Shown piece after piece: positions 53,267 through 62,005 of a stretch of 64,000 nt of DNA (position 1 is the first letter of the stretch; the number at the start of each line of letters is the position of its first letter). Made by a program: the position numbers and the translations under genes. The stretch lies in contig NZ_RFLX01000006.1 of assembly GCF_003696345.1 (NCBI RefSeq), forward strand, positions 62,001 to 126,000. The letters are read 5' to 3'. The notes beneath the pieces were generated by a model. That model had not been told where the DNA came from. It ran no database searches and saw only the letters and a list, made by a program, of their open reading frames with translations. The stretch is from Teichococcus wenyumeiae. Lineage in GTDB: Bacteria; Pseudomonadota; Alphaproteobacteria; Acetobacterales; Acetobacteraceae.

Positions 53267-53725
53267 TTAAAGAAAATCAATATCTGCCTCCGCGCGACCA
53301 TGGCTGGGGTCGAGACAATGGGCGTGGCTGCTATCCGCCAGCACCTCGATGACACGGCACTGGCCGACCGTGTCGCCGTGGACTTCCAGCATCCGCTCCA
53401 ACTCCGTCTTCAAGGATTGCAGCCGGGCGATGCGGCTGCTGACGGCGGCAAGCTGTTGCCGCGCGATGGCATCGGCATCGGCGCAGGGAGTGTCGGGGCC
53501 GGCCTCTGCCAGACGCAACAGGTCGCGGATGGCTTCCATGGAGAAGCCCATGTCGCGGGCATGGCGGATAAAGGCGAGGCGGCGGCGGTGCGGCTCAGCG
53601 TAAAGGCGCTGGTTGCCGGCGGTACGGGGTGGCTCCGGCAGCAGCCCGACTGTTTCGTAGTAGCGGATGGTGCGGACATTGGTGCCGGTCAGGCGCGCGA
53701 GGTCACCAATGGAGAAGGTCGTCAT
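53267..53725 (-). CDS. MerR-family metal regulator (CadR/ZntR type)
   Basis: A 152-residue MerR protein: winged helix-turn-helix at 4-70 (I-G-D-L-A-R-L-T-G-T-N-V-R-T-I-R-Y-Y-E), dimer helix (about 80-118) and a metal loop. Cys81, Cys123 and Cys137 correspond to C79, C124 and C141 of ZntR, and S-S-H-A-H-C gives extra histidines; the CC pair of ZntR (114/115) is replaced by a single histidine near 116. This points to Zn, Cd, Pb or Co sensing with a modified site. It is divergent from the P-type ATPase gene and a canonical operator lies between them. Confidence 0.88.
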   Translation of the reverse strand: MTTFSIGDLARLTGTNVRTIRYYETVGLLPEPPRTAGNQRLYAEPHRRRLAFIRHARDMGFSMEAIRDLLRLAEAGPDTPCADADAIARQQLAAVSSRIARLQSLKTELERMLEVHGDTVGQCRVIEVLADSSHAHCLDPSHGRAEADIDFL

Positions 53726-53977
53726 GCCAGGACATCCGGTTTTTGACAGCCTTTCAGATAGGGGGCCGGACAGGATTTTGAATTCGGGGCCTGCGGCCGA
53801 GTAAGCTTCCTAAAAGGCTTTGGATGGGCGCATTGTCTTGACCCTGGCGGAAGAGGCCGTCGCTGCATCTCGCACGACGCAACATAACAACCCGCTGTCA
53901 CAGATCTGGGGCTTGTCCTTCGTCAGGTCCGACTGACCCAGGGTTTGTGACAATTAACTAATTGATCTCATTCCTCT
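53726..53977. other. Leader part of the 314-bp MerR/ATPase intergenic region
   Basis: No gene is supported. The stretch is AT-richer than the flanks near 53940-53975 (ACAATTAACTAATTGATC). The divergent promoter and operator lie at its right end (separate entry). Confidence 0.5.
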
Positions 53978-54008
53978 TGAACCTCCAGTCCCTGGAGGTC
54001 CCATAACA
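53978..54008 (+). promoter_or_regulatory. MerR-type promoter/operator of the P-type ATPase gene
   Basis: TTGAAC (-35, 53978-53983) and ATAACA (-10, 54003-54008) are 19 bp apart, the lengthened spacing that MerR activators need. The spacer holds the perfect dyad ACCTCCAG-TCC-CTGGAGGT (53982-54000), very close to ZntR/CadR/PbrR operators. Confidence 0.8.
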
Positions 54009-54039
54009 CATGCCGTCGAACAAGGATTGGAGGCAGGCG

Positions 54040-56304
54040 ATGGCACGGGAGACGGAGGCGGAGACACTCGCCTGGCGGGTGGAGGGGATGGACTGCGCCG
54101 CCTGCGTCGCCAAGGTGGAGAAGGCCGTGGGCCGGTTGCCTGGCATCACCGATATCCGCGTCAATCTGATGGCCGAGCGGCTGAGCCTGCGGCGGGCGGA
54201 GGATGGCGCCTCGGCCGAGACGATTGAGCGGCAGGTCAATGCCCTCGGCTACCGCGCCCGCCTTGTCGCCCCGGCGGAGGGGCCAGTGCCGGAGCATGGC
54301 CATGGCGGCTGCGGTTGCGGGCATGTGCAGGGCGGCGGCCATGATCACGACCATGGGCATAAGAACGGGCATGGGCACGCCCACAGCCACGGCGGCATCG
54401 TGCATGCTCATGGCGAGGAGGAGGAACTGCCCCTCGGCACCCCCTGGTGGCAGCGCGGCAAGGCGCGGTTGGTCTTCCTGATTGGTGCGCTGGTGGTCGC
54501 GGCCTGGGTGCTGGCGCATCTGCTGCCTGCGCTGGCCGGCTGGTTCTGGCTGGCGGCGACGCTCACCGGGCTGGTGCCTTTCGGCCGCCGGGCGCTGGTG
54601 CTGGCCCGTGCCGGCAGTCCCTTTTCCATTGAGACGCTGATGTCCGTCGCGGCCCTTGGCGCCATCGCCATCGGCGCGACGGAGGAGGCGGCGTTGGTGG
54701 TCTTCCTCTTCGCCCTGGGGGAACTGCTGGAGAATGTGGCAGCCGGCCGCGCCCGCGCCGGCATCCGCGCCCTGGCGGCGCTGATGCCCGCTACGGCACG
54801 GCGTGAAACCGCCACCGGGGAGTTGGAGGAAGTGCCCGTCGCCGCGCTGCGCCCCGGCGACATCCTGCGCCTGCGCCCCGGCGACCGTGTGCCCAGCGAT
54901 GGCGAGATCCTGGAAGGCCGCTCAGCCATGGATGAAAGCCCCGTCACCGGTGAAAGCGTGCCGGTGCTGCGCGGCCCGGGCGAGCCGGTGGTGGCGGCCT
55001 CCATCAGCACCGATGGCGCGCTGCGCCTGCGCGTCACGCGCGGAGCGGCGGATAACACCCTGGCCCGCATCGTGCGGCTGGTGGAGGAGGCCACGGCGTC
55101 CCGCGCCCCCACCCAGCGCTTCATCGAGCGCTTCAGCGCCTGGTGGACGCCCGGCGCCATGGCGGCCTCCGCGCTGACCATGCTGCTGCCGCCGCTGCTC
55201 TTTGGCGGGGAATGGGGCACCTGGTTCTATCGCGGGCTGGCGCTGCTGCTGGTGGCCTGCCCCTGTGCGCTGGTGATCTCGGTGCCGGCGGCCATGGCCT
55301 CTGGCCTCTCGGCCGGGGCGCGGCGCGGGCTGCTGGTGAAGGGCGGCGCGGCGCTGGAAGCCATCGGCGGCGCCAGGAGCATCGCCTTCGACAAGACGGG
55401 AACCCTGACCGAGGGCCAGCCCCGCGTCACCGACCTGATCCCCCTGGGGGGCGCCGATGCCGACATGGCCTTGCGGCTGGCGGCGGCGGCGGAGCAGGAA
55501 TCCGCCCACCCCCTGGCGCGCGCCATCCTGGCCGAGGCCGAGGCGCGCGGGCTTTCCCTGCCGCCCGCGACCGAGAGCGGCGCCGTGGCCGGCCGTGCCG
55601 TGCAGGCGGTGGTGGAAGGGCGGCGCATCTCGGTCGGCAGCCCGCGCCATGCCGCCGAGGCCGGCGCCGCCTTGGATGATGCCCGCGTCGCCATGCTGGA
55701 GGCCGAGGGCAAGACGGTGGTGGCCGTACTGGCCGATGGCCTGCCCCTGGTCCTGATCGCCCTGCGGGACGAGCCGCGGGAGGATGCCGCCGCCGGCATC
55801 GCCGCGCTGCGGCGCCTGGGCCTGCGCCCGGTGATGCTGACCGGCGACAATCCGCGCACCGGCGCCGCCATCGCGGGCATGCTGGGCATGGAGGTGGAAG
55901 CCGGGCTGCTGCCCGCCGACAAGCTGCGGCATATCGGCCTGCTGCGGCAGGCCGGGCCGGTGGCCATGGTGGGGGATGGCATCAATGATGCCCCGGCGCT
56001 GGCGGCGGCCTCGGTCGGCATCGCCATGGGCGGCGGCACCGATGTGGCGCTGGAGGCCGCGGATGCCGCCCTGCTGCGCGGCAAGGTGGCGGGCGTGGCG
56101 GAGCTGGTGCAGCTCTCCCGCGCCACCCTGTCCAATGTGAGGCAGAATGTGGCGGTGGCGGTGGGGCTGAAGCTGGTGCTGCTGGTGACCACGCTGCTGG
56201 GCATCACCGGGCTCTGGCCCGCCATCCTGGCGGATACTGGCGCCACGGTGCTGGTGACGCTGAACGCATTGCGGCTTCTGGCCTGGCGGCCACGCCCGGC
56301 ATGA
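54040..56304 (+). CDS. Zn2+/Cd2+/Pb2+-exporting P-type ATPase (ZntA/CadA type)
   Basis: A 754-residue P1B ATPase. It has a metal-binding domain with M-D-C-A-A-C at 17-22, a His-rich stretch (about 85-125), the actuator T-G-E-S at 303-306, the channel motif C407-P-C409, phosphorylation site D451-K-T-G-T-L-T and G-D-G-I-N-D-A-P (D646). The last membrane segment has A-D-T-G-A-T-V-L-V with the Asp typical of Zn/Cd/Pb pumps. It exports these ions from the cytoplasm. The start is ATG 54040 (GGAGG 6 nt upstream); ATG 54010 would lie upstream of the transcription start expected from the MerR promoter. Confidence 0.92.
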   Translation: MARETEAETLAWRVEGMDCAACVAKVEKAVGRLPGITDIRVNLMAERLSLRRAEDGASAETIERQVNALGYRARLVAPAEGPVPEHGHGGCGCGHVQGGGHDHDHGHKNGHGHAHSHGGIVHAHGEEEELPLGTPWWQRGKARLVFLIGALVVAAWVLAHLLPALAGWFWLAATLTGLVPFGRRALVLARAGSPFSIETLMSVAALGAIAIGATEEAALVVFLFALGELLENVAAGRARAGIRALAALMPATARRETATGELEEVPVAALRPGDILRLRPGDRVPSDGEILEGRSAMDESPVTGESVPVLRGPGEPVVAASISTDGALRLRVTRGAADNTLARIVRLVEEATASRAPTQRFIERFSAWWTPGAMAASALTMLLPPLLFGGEWGTWFYRGLALLLVACPCALVISVPAAMASGLSAGARRGLLVKGGAALEAIGGARSIAFDKTGTLTEGQPRVTDLIPLGGADADMALRLAAAAEQESAHPLARAILAEAEARGLSLPPATESGAVAGRAVQAVVEGRRISVGSPRHAAEAGAALDDARVAMLEAEGKTVVAVLADGLPLVLIALRDEPREDAAAGIAALRRLGLRPVMLTGDNPRTGAAIAGMLGMEVEAGLLPADKLRHIGLLRQAGPVAMVGDGINDAPALAAASVGIAMGGGTDVALEAADAALLRGKVAGVAELVQLSRATLSNVRQNVAVAVGLKLVLLVTTLLGITGLWPAILADTGATVLVTLNALRLLAWRPRPA

Positions 56305-56335
56305 AAGGCGCCGCCACGCCCCCGCTGACTCTTGT

Positions 56336-56355
56336 ATTTGCGAAGCATTCTCATT
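56336..56355 (+). promoter_or_regulatory. Fur-like box before the TonB siderophore receptor
   Basis: ATTTGCGAA-G-CATTCTCATT (56336-56355) shares both half-sites with the motif near 36036 and lies 61 bp before the receptor start. It fits the expected iron-responsive control of a siderophore receptor. Confidence 0.65.
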
Positions 56356-56416
56356 AAGGGGCAGGGAGGCTTCGTCGGGCGCGTCCATGCGGTCCCGGCA
56401 ATTCCGGAGATTCCGC

Positions 56417-58600
56417 ATGTCGCCGACTTCTTTCGGCCCCAGGGCCGGCCGCCTGCTGTGGCTGCTGGGAGCCACGGCCTTGTCGCCTGTCACCGCCTGG
56501 GCCCAGGCCGCCGAGGCGCCCGCCGACACGCTGGTCCTGCCCATGGTCGATGTCACCGGCCGCGCCGAAAGCGCGCTGGAGCCGGTGCGCGGCTTCGTGG
56601 CCGAGCAGCAGATCTCCGGCACCAAGACCGACACGCCGCTGATCGAAAGCCCGCAAAGCATCTCCGTGGTGCCGCGCGACCAGATCGACGCGCGTCAGGC
56701 GCAGACCATGGGCGAGGCGCTGCGCTACACCGCCGGCGTCCGCACCGAGAACTACGGCACCGACAGCCGCACCGACTGGTTCCAGATCCGCGGCTTCAAT
56801 GCCCAGGACAACGGCATCTTCCTCAACGGCCTGCGCTACAACACCGGCTATGCCGGCACCATGTTCGAGACCTATGGCCTGGAACGCTACGAGGTGCTGC
56901 GTGGCCCGACCTCGGTGCTCTACGGCCAGATCGCGCCCGGCGGCCTCGTCAACATGGTGCAGCGCCGGCCGACCGAGCAGCAGATGGGCGAGGTGCGCCT
57001 GACCGCCGGCAGCTTCGGCCGGCTGCAGGGCCAGGGCTATTCCAGCGGCCCGCTGAGCAGCGACGGCACCTGGACCTACGGCTTCACCGGCCTGGTGCGG
57101 GATGCCGATACCCCGGTGGATGAGGTCAAGGACAACCGCATCTTCCTGGCGCCGACGCTGACCTGGCGCCCCACCACCGATACCTCGCTGACCCTGCTGG
57201 GCTACTACCAGCGGGACCGCACCTCGGGGAACCAGTTCCTGCCCTACGAGGCAACGGTGGAGCGCACGCCCTTCGGCCGTGTCAGCCGCAGCCGCTTCAC
57301 CGGCGAGGAGGATTTCGACCGCTTCAACCGCTCGCAGTATGGCATCGGCTACGAGCTGTCCCATCGCTTCGACAATATCTGGTCCTTTCAGCAGAACCTC
57401 CGCTACAGCCATAGCAAGATCAACTGGGACCAGGTCTATGGCGGCGGGCTTGAGGCGGACCAGCGCACGCTGAGCCGCTTCGCCTATACCGCCAATATCG
57501 ATGTCGGCACCTTCCAGGTGGACAACCAGCTGAAGGCGCAGTTCGCCACCGGGCCGCTGAACCACACGGTGCTGGCGGGCTTCGACTACAGCCAGGTGAA
57601 CTACCGCAACGCGCAGTATTTCGCCTCCGCTCCGTCCCTGGACCTCTTCGCGCCGGTCTATGGCAGCCCGGTGCCGGCGTTGACCCAGCCCTACGACAAC
57701 GTGCGGCAGGTCAATACGCAGTACGGCCTCTACCTGCAGGACCAGATCCGCTGGGGCAACCTGGTGCTGGTGGGCGGCATCCGGCATGACTGGGCCTATT
57801 CCGATATCGATGACCGTGATGCCGGCGGGGTGCACAGCTACCAGAACGACAAGGCCTTCACCTGGCGGGTGGGCGCGCTCTACCTGGCCGATAACGGCCT
57901 CGCGCCCTATGCCAGCTACGCCCGCTCCTTCCAGCCGCAGATCGGCACGGATACCGCCGGCATCGCCGCGGGTTGGGCCCCGCTGGAAGGCGAGCAGTAC
58001 GAGGTCGGCATCAAGTTCCAGCCGAACGGCCTGCGCTCCTTCATCCAGGTGGCGGCCTTCCACCTGACGCAGCAGAACACGCTGACGCCGGACCCGGTGA
58101 ACGTGTTCCAGCAGGTCTCGGTCGGCCAGATCCGTGTGCGCGGCGTGGAGGTGGAAGCCACCGCCGAGCTGGGCAACGGCCTGAGCCTCGTTGGCTCCTA
58201 TACCTATCTCGACCCCGAGATCACCCAGAGCAACACCGCCGCCGAGATCGGCCGCCGCCCCGCCGGCGTCGCCAAGAACAGCGCGGGGCTTTACGCGGAA
58301 TACAGCCTCGCGCGTCTCGCCGGGCCGATCGGTGGCCTGACGGTGGGTGCGGGCGTGCGCTACCTCGGAAATACCTCGGCGGTGAACACCGGCGGCGCGG
58401 TGGTGCCCTCCACCACCCTCTTCGATGCCGGCATCCGCTACGACCTGTCCCGCCTCAGCGAGAGCATGAAGGGGCTGATGCTGAACGTCACCGCCAGCAA
58501 CCTGGCGGATACCCGCTATGTCTCCCGCTGCTCGGGCACCACGGGTTGCTTCTACGGCAATCGGCTGAATGTTCTGGGTAGCGTCAGCTACATCTGGTGA
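56417..58600 (+). CDS. TonB-dependent siderophore receptor (FhuA/FcuA type)
   Basis: A 727-residue outer-membrane receptor. After the signal peptide (cleaved near A-W-A, residue 29) comes a TonB-box-like segment (T-L-V-L-P-M-V-D-V-T-G), the plug domain with S-P-Q-S-I-S-V-V-P-R-D-Q-I (about 76-88) and P-T-S-V-L-Y-G-Q-I-A-P-G-G-L-V-N-M-V (about 169-186), and a beta barrel ending in the aromatic S-V-S-Y-I-W. The S-P-Q-S-I-S-V-V pattern is that of the siderophore receptor branch, hydroxamate or catechol. ATG 56417 has CCGGAGA 6 nt upstream and gives a cleaner signal peptide than ATG 56387. It is under a Fur-like box. Confidence 0.88.
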   Translation: MSPTSFGPRAGRLLWLLGATALSPVTAWAQAAEAPADTLVLPMVDVTGRAESALEPVRGFVAEQQISGTKTDTPLIESPQSISVVPRDQIDARQAQTMGEALRYTAGVRTENYGTDSRTDWFQIRGFNAQDNGIFLNGLRYNTGYAGTMFETYGLERYEVLRGPTSVLYGQIAPGGLVNMVQRRPTEQQMGEVRLTAGSFGRLQGQGYSSGPLSSDGTWTYGFTGLVRDADTPVDEVKDNRIFLAPTLTWRPTTDTSLTLLGYYQRDRTSGNQFLPYEATVERTPFGRVSRSRFTGEEDFDRFNRSQYGIGYELSHRFDNIWSFQQNLRYSHSKINWDQVYGGGLEADQRTLSRFAYTANIDVGTFQVDNQLKAQFATGPLNHTVLAGFDYSQVNYRNAQYFASAPSLDLFAPVYGSPVPALTQPYDNVRQVNTQYGLYLQDQIRWGNLVLVGGIRHDWAYSDIDDRDAGGVHSYQNDKAFTWRVGALYLADNGLAPYASYARSFQPQIGTDTAGIAAGWAPLEGEQYEVGIKFQPNGLRSFIQVAAFHLTQQNTLTPDPVNVFQQVSVGQIRVRGVEVEATAELGNGLSLVGSYTYLDPEITQSNTAAEIGRRPAGVAKNSAGLYAEYSLARLAGPIGGLTVGAGVRYLGNTSAVNTGGAVVPSTTLFDAGIRYDLSRLSESMKGLMLNVTASNLADTRYVSRCSGTTGCFYGNRLNVLGSVSYIW

Positions 58601-58611
58601 AAATAAGCTAA

Positions 58612-58635
58612 CCCCCGGCGTAATCGCGCCGGGGG
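58612..58635 (+). terminator. GC hairpin after the siderophore receptor
   Basis: CCCCCGGCG (58612-58620) pairs with CGCCGGGGG (58627-58635) over 9 bp, with a 6-nt loop and no T-run. It probably separates the receptor from the next gene. Confidence 0.5.
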
Positions 58636-58688
58636 GCTGGACATCCCGCCGCCGCGCTCGACATGCTGTTGCAGCGACGGGAGTTTGT

Positions 58689-60884
58689 TTGATCGTGCAA
58701 CCCAAGCCCCTGGTGAAGACCGAGCCCGGTCCCGCCGCCCAGACCTCGTTGCAGGAGCGTCGCCCGCGCAGCCTGAAGCACGGCGACAGCTTCGCCCTGT
58801 TTGACCGCGCCGGCGATCTCGATGGGCTGTCCGGAAGCCCGGAAGGGCTGTTCCACCTCGATACCCGCTACCTCTCGCGCCTGGGGCTGCGGGTGAACGG
58901 GCAGGTGCCAGTGCTGCTGGGCTCGGCCGTCAGTCCCGACAACATCACCCTGACCTGCGACCTGACCAACCCGGAGATGCCGGCCGATGCCGGCGGGCCT
59001 TTGCCAGCCGGGCGGCTACATCTGCGCCGCACCAAGTTTATCTGGAACGGTGCCTGCCATGAGCGCATCGCCCTGCGGAACTACGGCCACCACAAACGGC
59101 AGGTGCAGCTGGATTTCACGTTCCATGCCGACTTCGCCGATCTGTTCGAGGTGCGCGGCCGCAGCCGCCCGGCCCGTGGCCGGATGCACGAGCCGGTGGT
59201 GGAGGATGCACGCGTCACCCTCCGCTATACCGGGCTCGACGACGTCACCCGCAGCACCACGCTCAGCTTCGCGCCGGCACCCGACAGCATCGGCGCGGAT
59301 GGCGCCAGCTTTCTGGTGGAACTGCAGCCGGGGCAGCGCTGCGTCCTGTTCCTGTCGGTGGCGGTGCGGGAAGTGGCGGCCGAGGCGCCGCCGGGCGGCG
59401 CGCCCCTGACGGCGGACCGCGCCTTCCATGCGGCGTTGCGTACCTCCCGCCGGGCCTCGCGGCAGGTGGCGGCGCGGGCGGCGCGGGTGGAAAGCTCCCA
59501 CGAGATCTTCAACGAGGTGCTGCGCCGCGCCAGCGCCGACCTCGACATGCTGCTGACGGACAAGCCGGGCGGGCCCTATCCCTATGCGGGCATCCCCTGG
59601 TTCAGCACCGCCTTCGGCCGCGATGCGCTGATCACCGCCTGGCAGACGCTGTGGTTCGACCCCGCCATCGCGCGCGGCGTGCTGCATTTCCTCGCCGCCA
59701 CCCAGGCACGGGAGGAAGACCCTGCCAATGACGCCGAGCCGGGCAAGATCCTGCATGAGATGCGCGCCGGCGAGATGGCGCGGCTGCGGGAGGTGCCCTA
59801 TGGCCGCTACTACGGCAGCGTCGACTCAACGCCGCTCTTCGTGATGCTGGCCGGCGCCTATCTGGACCGCAGTGGCGACCTGGACCTGTTGCGGGATCTC
59901 TGGCCGAATATCGAGGCCGCCCTCGGCTGGATCGATTCCGCCGGAGACCGGGACGGCGACGGCTTCGTGGAATACCAGCGCCGCACGCCGCAGGGGCTGG
60001 AGAACCAGGGCTGGAAGGACAGCGCCGACAGCATCTTCCATGCCGATGGCACCCTCGCGGAAGGGCCGATCGCGCTGGTCGAGATGCAGGCCTATGTCTA
60101 TGCCGCCTGGCAGGCCGCGGCCCGGATCGGCCGGGCCCTGGGCCTTGACGGGCGTGCCGCTACCCTGGAGGCGCGCGCCGCCCGGCTGCGGGAGGATTTC
60201 GATGCCGCCTTCTGGGATGAGGAACTCGGCACCTATGTTCTGGCGCTGGATGGCGCCGACCGGCCTTGCCGGGTGCGGTCCTCCAATGCCGGGCACGCAC
60301 TCTTCGCCGGCATCGCGAAGCCGGAACGGGCGGCGCGGCTGGTGGCCACGCTGATGGACCCCGCCAGTTTCTCTGGTTGGGGCATCCGTACCCTGGCGGT
60401 GGGGGAGGTGCGTTACAACCCCATGAGCTACCACAACGGCTCCGTCTGGCCGCACGACAATGCCATGATCGCCGAAGGCTTCTCGCGATACGGCTACCGG
60501 GCCGAGGCGGCGCGGGTGCTGGAAGGCATGTTCGCCGCTGCCGAGCATCTGGAACTGCGGCGGCTGCCGGAGCTTTTCTGTGGCTTCCCCCGCCGCAACG
60601 GAGATGCGCCCACGCCTTACCCGGTGGCCTGCGCGCCGCAGGCCTGGGCAGCGGTTTCGCCACTGTCGCTGATGGCGTCCTGCCTCGGCCTGAGTTTCGC
60701 GCCTGAGATCCGCTGCATCAGCTTCCAGCGCCCCGCCTTGCCGGCCTTTCTGCATGCGGTGACGCTGCGCAACCTGAGGCTGGGGGAAGCGCGGATCGAT
60801 ATTGGCTTCCGCCGGGTGGAGGAGGGAGTCGGCATGGCCGTGCTGGCGCGCGAGGGTGACATCCGCGCCACCATGACGAGCTGA
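58689..60884 (+). CDS. Amylo-alpha-1,6-glucosidase-like (glycogen debranching) protein
   Basis: A protein of about 731 residues. The N-terminal part has the debranching-enzyme domain opening G-L-F-H-L-D-T-R-Y-L-S (about 58-68). The catalytic (alpha/alpha)6 part begins near 295, with Y-A-G-I-P-W-F-S-T-A-F-G-R-D-A-L (about 299-314, general-acid region) and the later Y-H-N-G-S-V-W-P-H-D-N-A (about 582-593). It would hydrolyse alpha-1,6 glucosyl stubs or a related glycan. The start is TTG 58689, 5 nt after GGGAG; GTG 58695 is an alternative. No other glycogen gene is nearby, so its substrate is open. Confidence 0.8.
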   Translation: MIVQPKPLVKTEPGPAAQTSLQERRPRSLKHGDSFALFDRAGDLDGLSGSPEGLFHLDTRYLSRLGLRVNGQVPVLLGSAVSPDNITLTCDLTNPEMPADAGGPLPAGRLHLRRTKFIWNGACHERIALRNYGHHKRQVQLDFTFHADFADLFEVRGRSRPARGRMHEPVVEDARVTLRYTGLDDVTRSTTLSFAPAPDSIGADGASFLVELQPGQRCVLFLSVAVREVAAEAPPGGAPLTADRAFHAALRTSRRASRQVAARAARVESSHEIFNEVLRRASADLDMLLTDKPGGPYPYAGIPWFSTAFGRDALITAWQTLWFDPAIARGVLHFLAATQAREEDPANDAEPGKILHEMRAGEMARLREVPYGRYYGSVDSTPLFVMLAGAYLDRSGDLDLLRDLWPNIEAALGWIDSAGDRDGDGFVEYQRRTPQGLENQGWKDSADSIFHADGTLAEGPIALVEMQAYVYAAWQAAARIGRALGLDGRAATLEARAARLREDFDAAFWDEELGTYVLALDGADRPCRVRSSNAGHALFAGIAKPERAARLVATLMDPASFSGWGIRTLAVGEVRYNPMSYHNGSVWPHDNAMIAEGFSRYGYRAEAARVLEGMFAAAEHLELRRLPELFCGFPRRNGDAPTPYPVACAPQAWAAVSPLSLMASCLGLSFAPEIRCISFQRPALPAFLHAVTLRNLRLGEARIDIGFRRVEEGVGMAVLAREGDIRATMTS

Positions 60885-60993
60885 TTGGCCATCGAAAATT
60901 CGGGGTTTGGTGGAATAGACCTTATCAGGAGCGTGATTTAACATCGCGCCAAAGCCCCGCCACCGGGCGGGCCAGGAAGAAGGACAGCGCCAG

Positions 60994-61488
60994 ATGCCAC
61001 ATGACGGGCACGACCATTCCTCGCTGGAGGGGCCGCCGGATGGCTGGAAGCACACCGGCGTCCGCGTGATCCCTGGCGACAGGCTGGATGAGAATACTGC
61101 GCAGACCCCCGGCATGCACCGCGCCGCCGCCATCAACCTGGCGCGCGTCGGGGCGCAGAAGATCTGGGCGGGCACGGTGCATATCCATGCCAATGCCAAG
61201 ACCGGCGCGCATCATCACGGGCCGCTGGAAAGCGTGATCTATGTGGTGAAGGGCCGCGCCCGCATGCGCTGGGGCGAGAAGCTGGAATATGTGGCCGAGG
61301 CCGGTCCGGGCGACTTCATCTATGTGCCGCCCTATGTGCCGCACCAGGAGATCAACGCCTCCACCGACGAGACGCTGGAATGCGTGCTGGTGCGCAGCGA
61401 CAATGAGGCCGTGGTGGTGAACCTGGATATCGAGCCGGCGGAGAAGCCGGAAGACGTGGCCTGGATCGACCCGATCCATAAGGCCTGA
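60994..61488 (+). CDS. Cupin-domain protein
   Basis: A 164-residue single cupin. The metal-site motif 1 is G-A-H-H-H-G-P-L-E-S-V-I-Y-V-V-K-G (about 70-86) and motif 2 is P-G-D-F-I-Y-V-P-P-Y-V-P-H-Q-E (about 105-119), with three His and a Glu in place. The protein is histidine-rich at the N-terminus. Cupins of this kind are small dioxygenases, isomerases or metal-binding regulators. AAGAAGGA precedes ATG 60994. The function is not known. Confidence 0.75.
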   Translation: MPHDGHDHSSLEGPPDGWKHTGVRVIPGDRLDENTAQTPGMHRAAAINLARVGAQKIWAGTVHIHANAKTGAHHHGPLESVIYVVKGRARMRWGEKLEYVAEAGPGDFIYVPPYVPHQEINASTDETLECVLVRSDNEAVVVNLDIEPAEKPEDVAWIDPIHKA

Positions 61489-61493
61489 ATCGG

Positions 61494-61525
61494 AAAGGGC
61501 GCGGGCGGCGAGGCCAGCGCCCTTT
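61494..61525. terminator. Bidirectional terminator between the cupin and a small gene
   Basis: AAAGGGCGC (61494-61502) and GCGCCCTTT (61517-61525) pair over 9 bp with a 14-nt loop. A-runs and T-runs flank both sides (TTTTCC after it), so it can terminate convergent transcripts. Confidence 0.65.
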
Positions 61526-61543
61526 TCCTGTCATGGGTCGCCG

Positions 61544-61759
61544 TCAGTGCGTGCTGGCGGTGCCCGGTGGCTGCGCCCAGTCCTGGGTGCGTGCGGCAAC
61601 GAGACGCGCGACGCGCGCGGCCTCCGCCGGGGTGGGGAAGGTGGCGCCGTCCAGGTCGTCCACCACGGGGTCCACGGCGCGGAAACGCCAGCCGGTGGCA
61701 TGAGAGACGGCAACGCCGACGAAGCGGCCCGCGACGTCGATGGGGCGAGAATTGATCAT
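61544..61759 (-). CDS. Small hypothetical protein
   Basis: A 71-residue protein I cannot assign. It has a compact beta-alpha pattern (G-R-F-V-G-V-A-V-S-H-A-T-G-W-R-F-R-A-V-D-P, then E-A-A-R-V-A-R-L-V-A-A-R-T) and no signal peptide or membrane segment. Similar small proteins of this style occur in Acetobacteraceae genomes, which is a general impression, not a search result. CAGGGAATG lies upstream of the ATG. It is convergent with the cupin gene, with a terminator between. Confidence 0.5.
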   Translation of the reverse strand: MINSRPIDVAGRFVGVAVSHATGWRFRAVDPVVDDLDGATFPTPAEAARVARLVAARTQDWAQPPGTASTH

Positions 61760-62005
61760 GATCAGGCATTCCCTGGCCGGCGCGCGCGAGGGCGCCGGAA
61801 CACTCGTAGAAAAGACTCGGATTTTGAGAAGGCTGTGGCGCTTAGCGCCAACAGCGCATTCGTGCCCGGTCGGGCAGCGCCAGGGTCCGGAATACGGAGC
61901 GGCGCTTTAGCATTTGGTGACGCGGTGCAAGCTGCATGGGTCAAATCCCGCGGGGCCCGGAGGCCCGATAAGCCATGATTGGCTCGCACTAGGTGACGCC
62001 AAACC
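61760..62005. other. Left part of the 396-bp gap before the sulfate operon
   Basis: No gene is supported. A segment near 61938-61957 (GGGTCAAATCCCGC) resembles a tRNA T-arm, but no acceptor, D or anticodon arm can be built around it. The promoter and dyad of the sulfate operon lie in the right part of the gap (separate entry). Confidence 0.5.

Noticed and set aside
54010..54039. ATG 54010 as start of the metal ATPase
   Set aside because: It lies within a few bases of the -10 of the MerR promoter, so it would not be in the transcript; ATG 54040 has a ribosome-binding site.
61925..61975. tRNA-like T-arm (GGGTCAAATCCCGC)
   Set aside because: No acceptor, D or anticodon stem can be drawn, and the loop is one base short.
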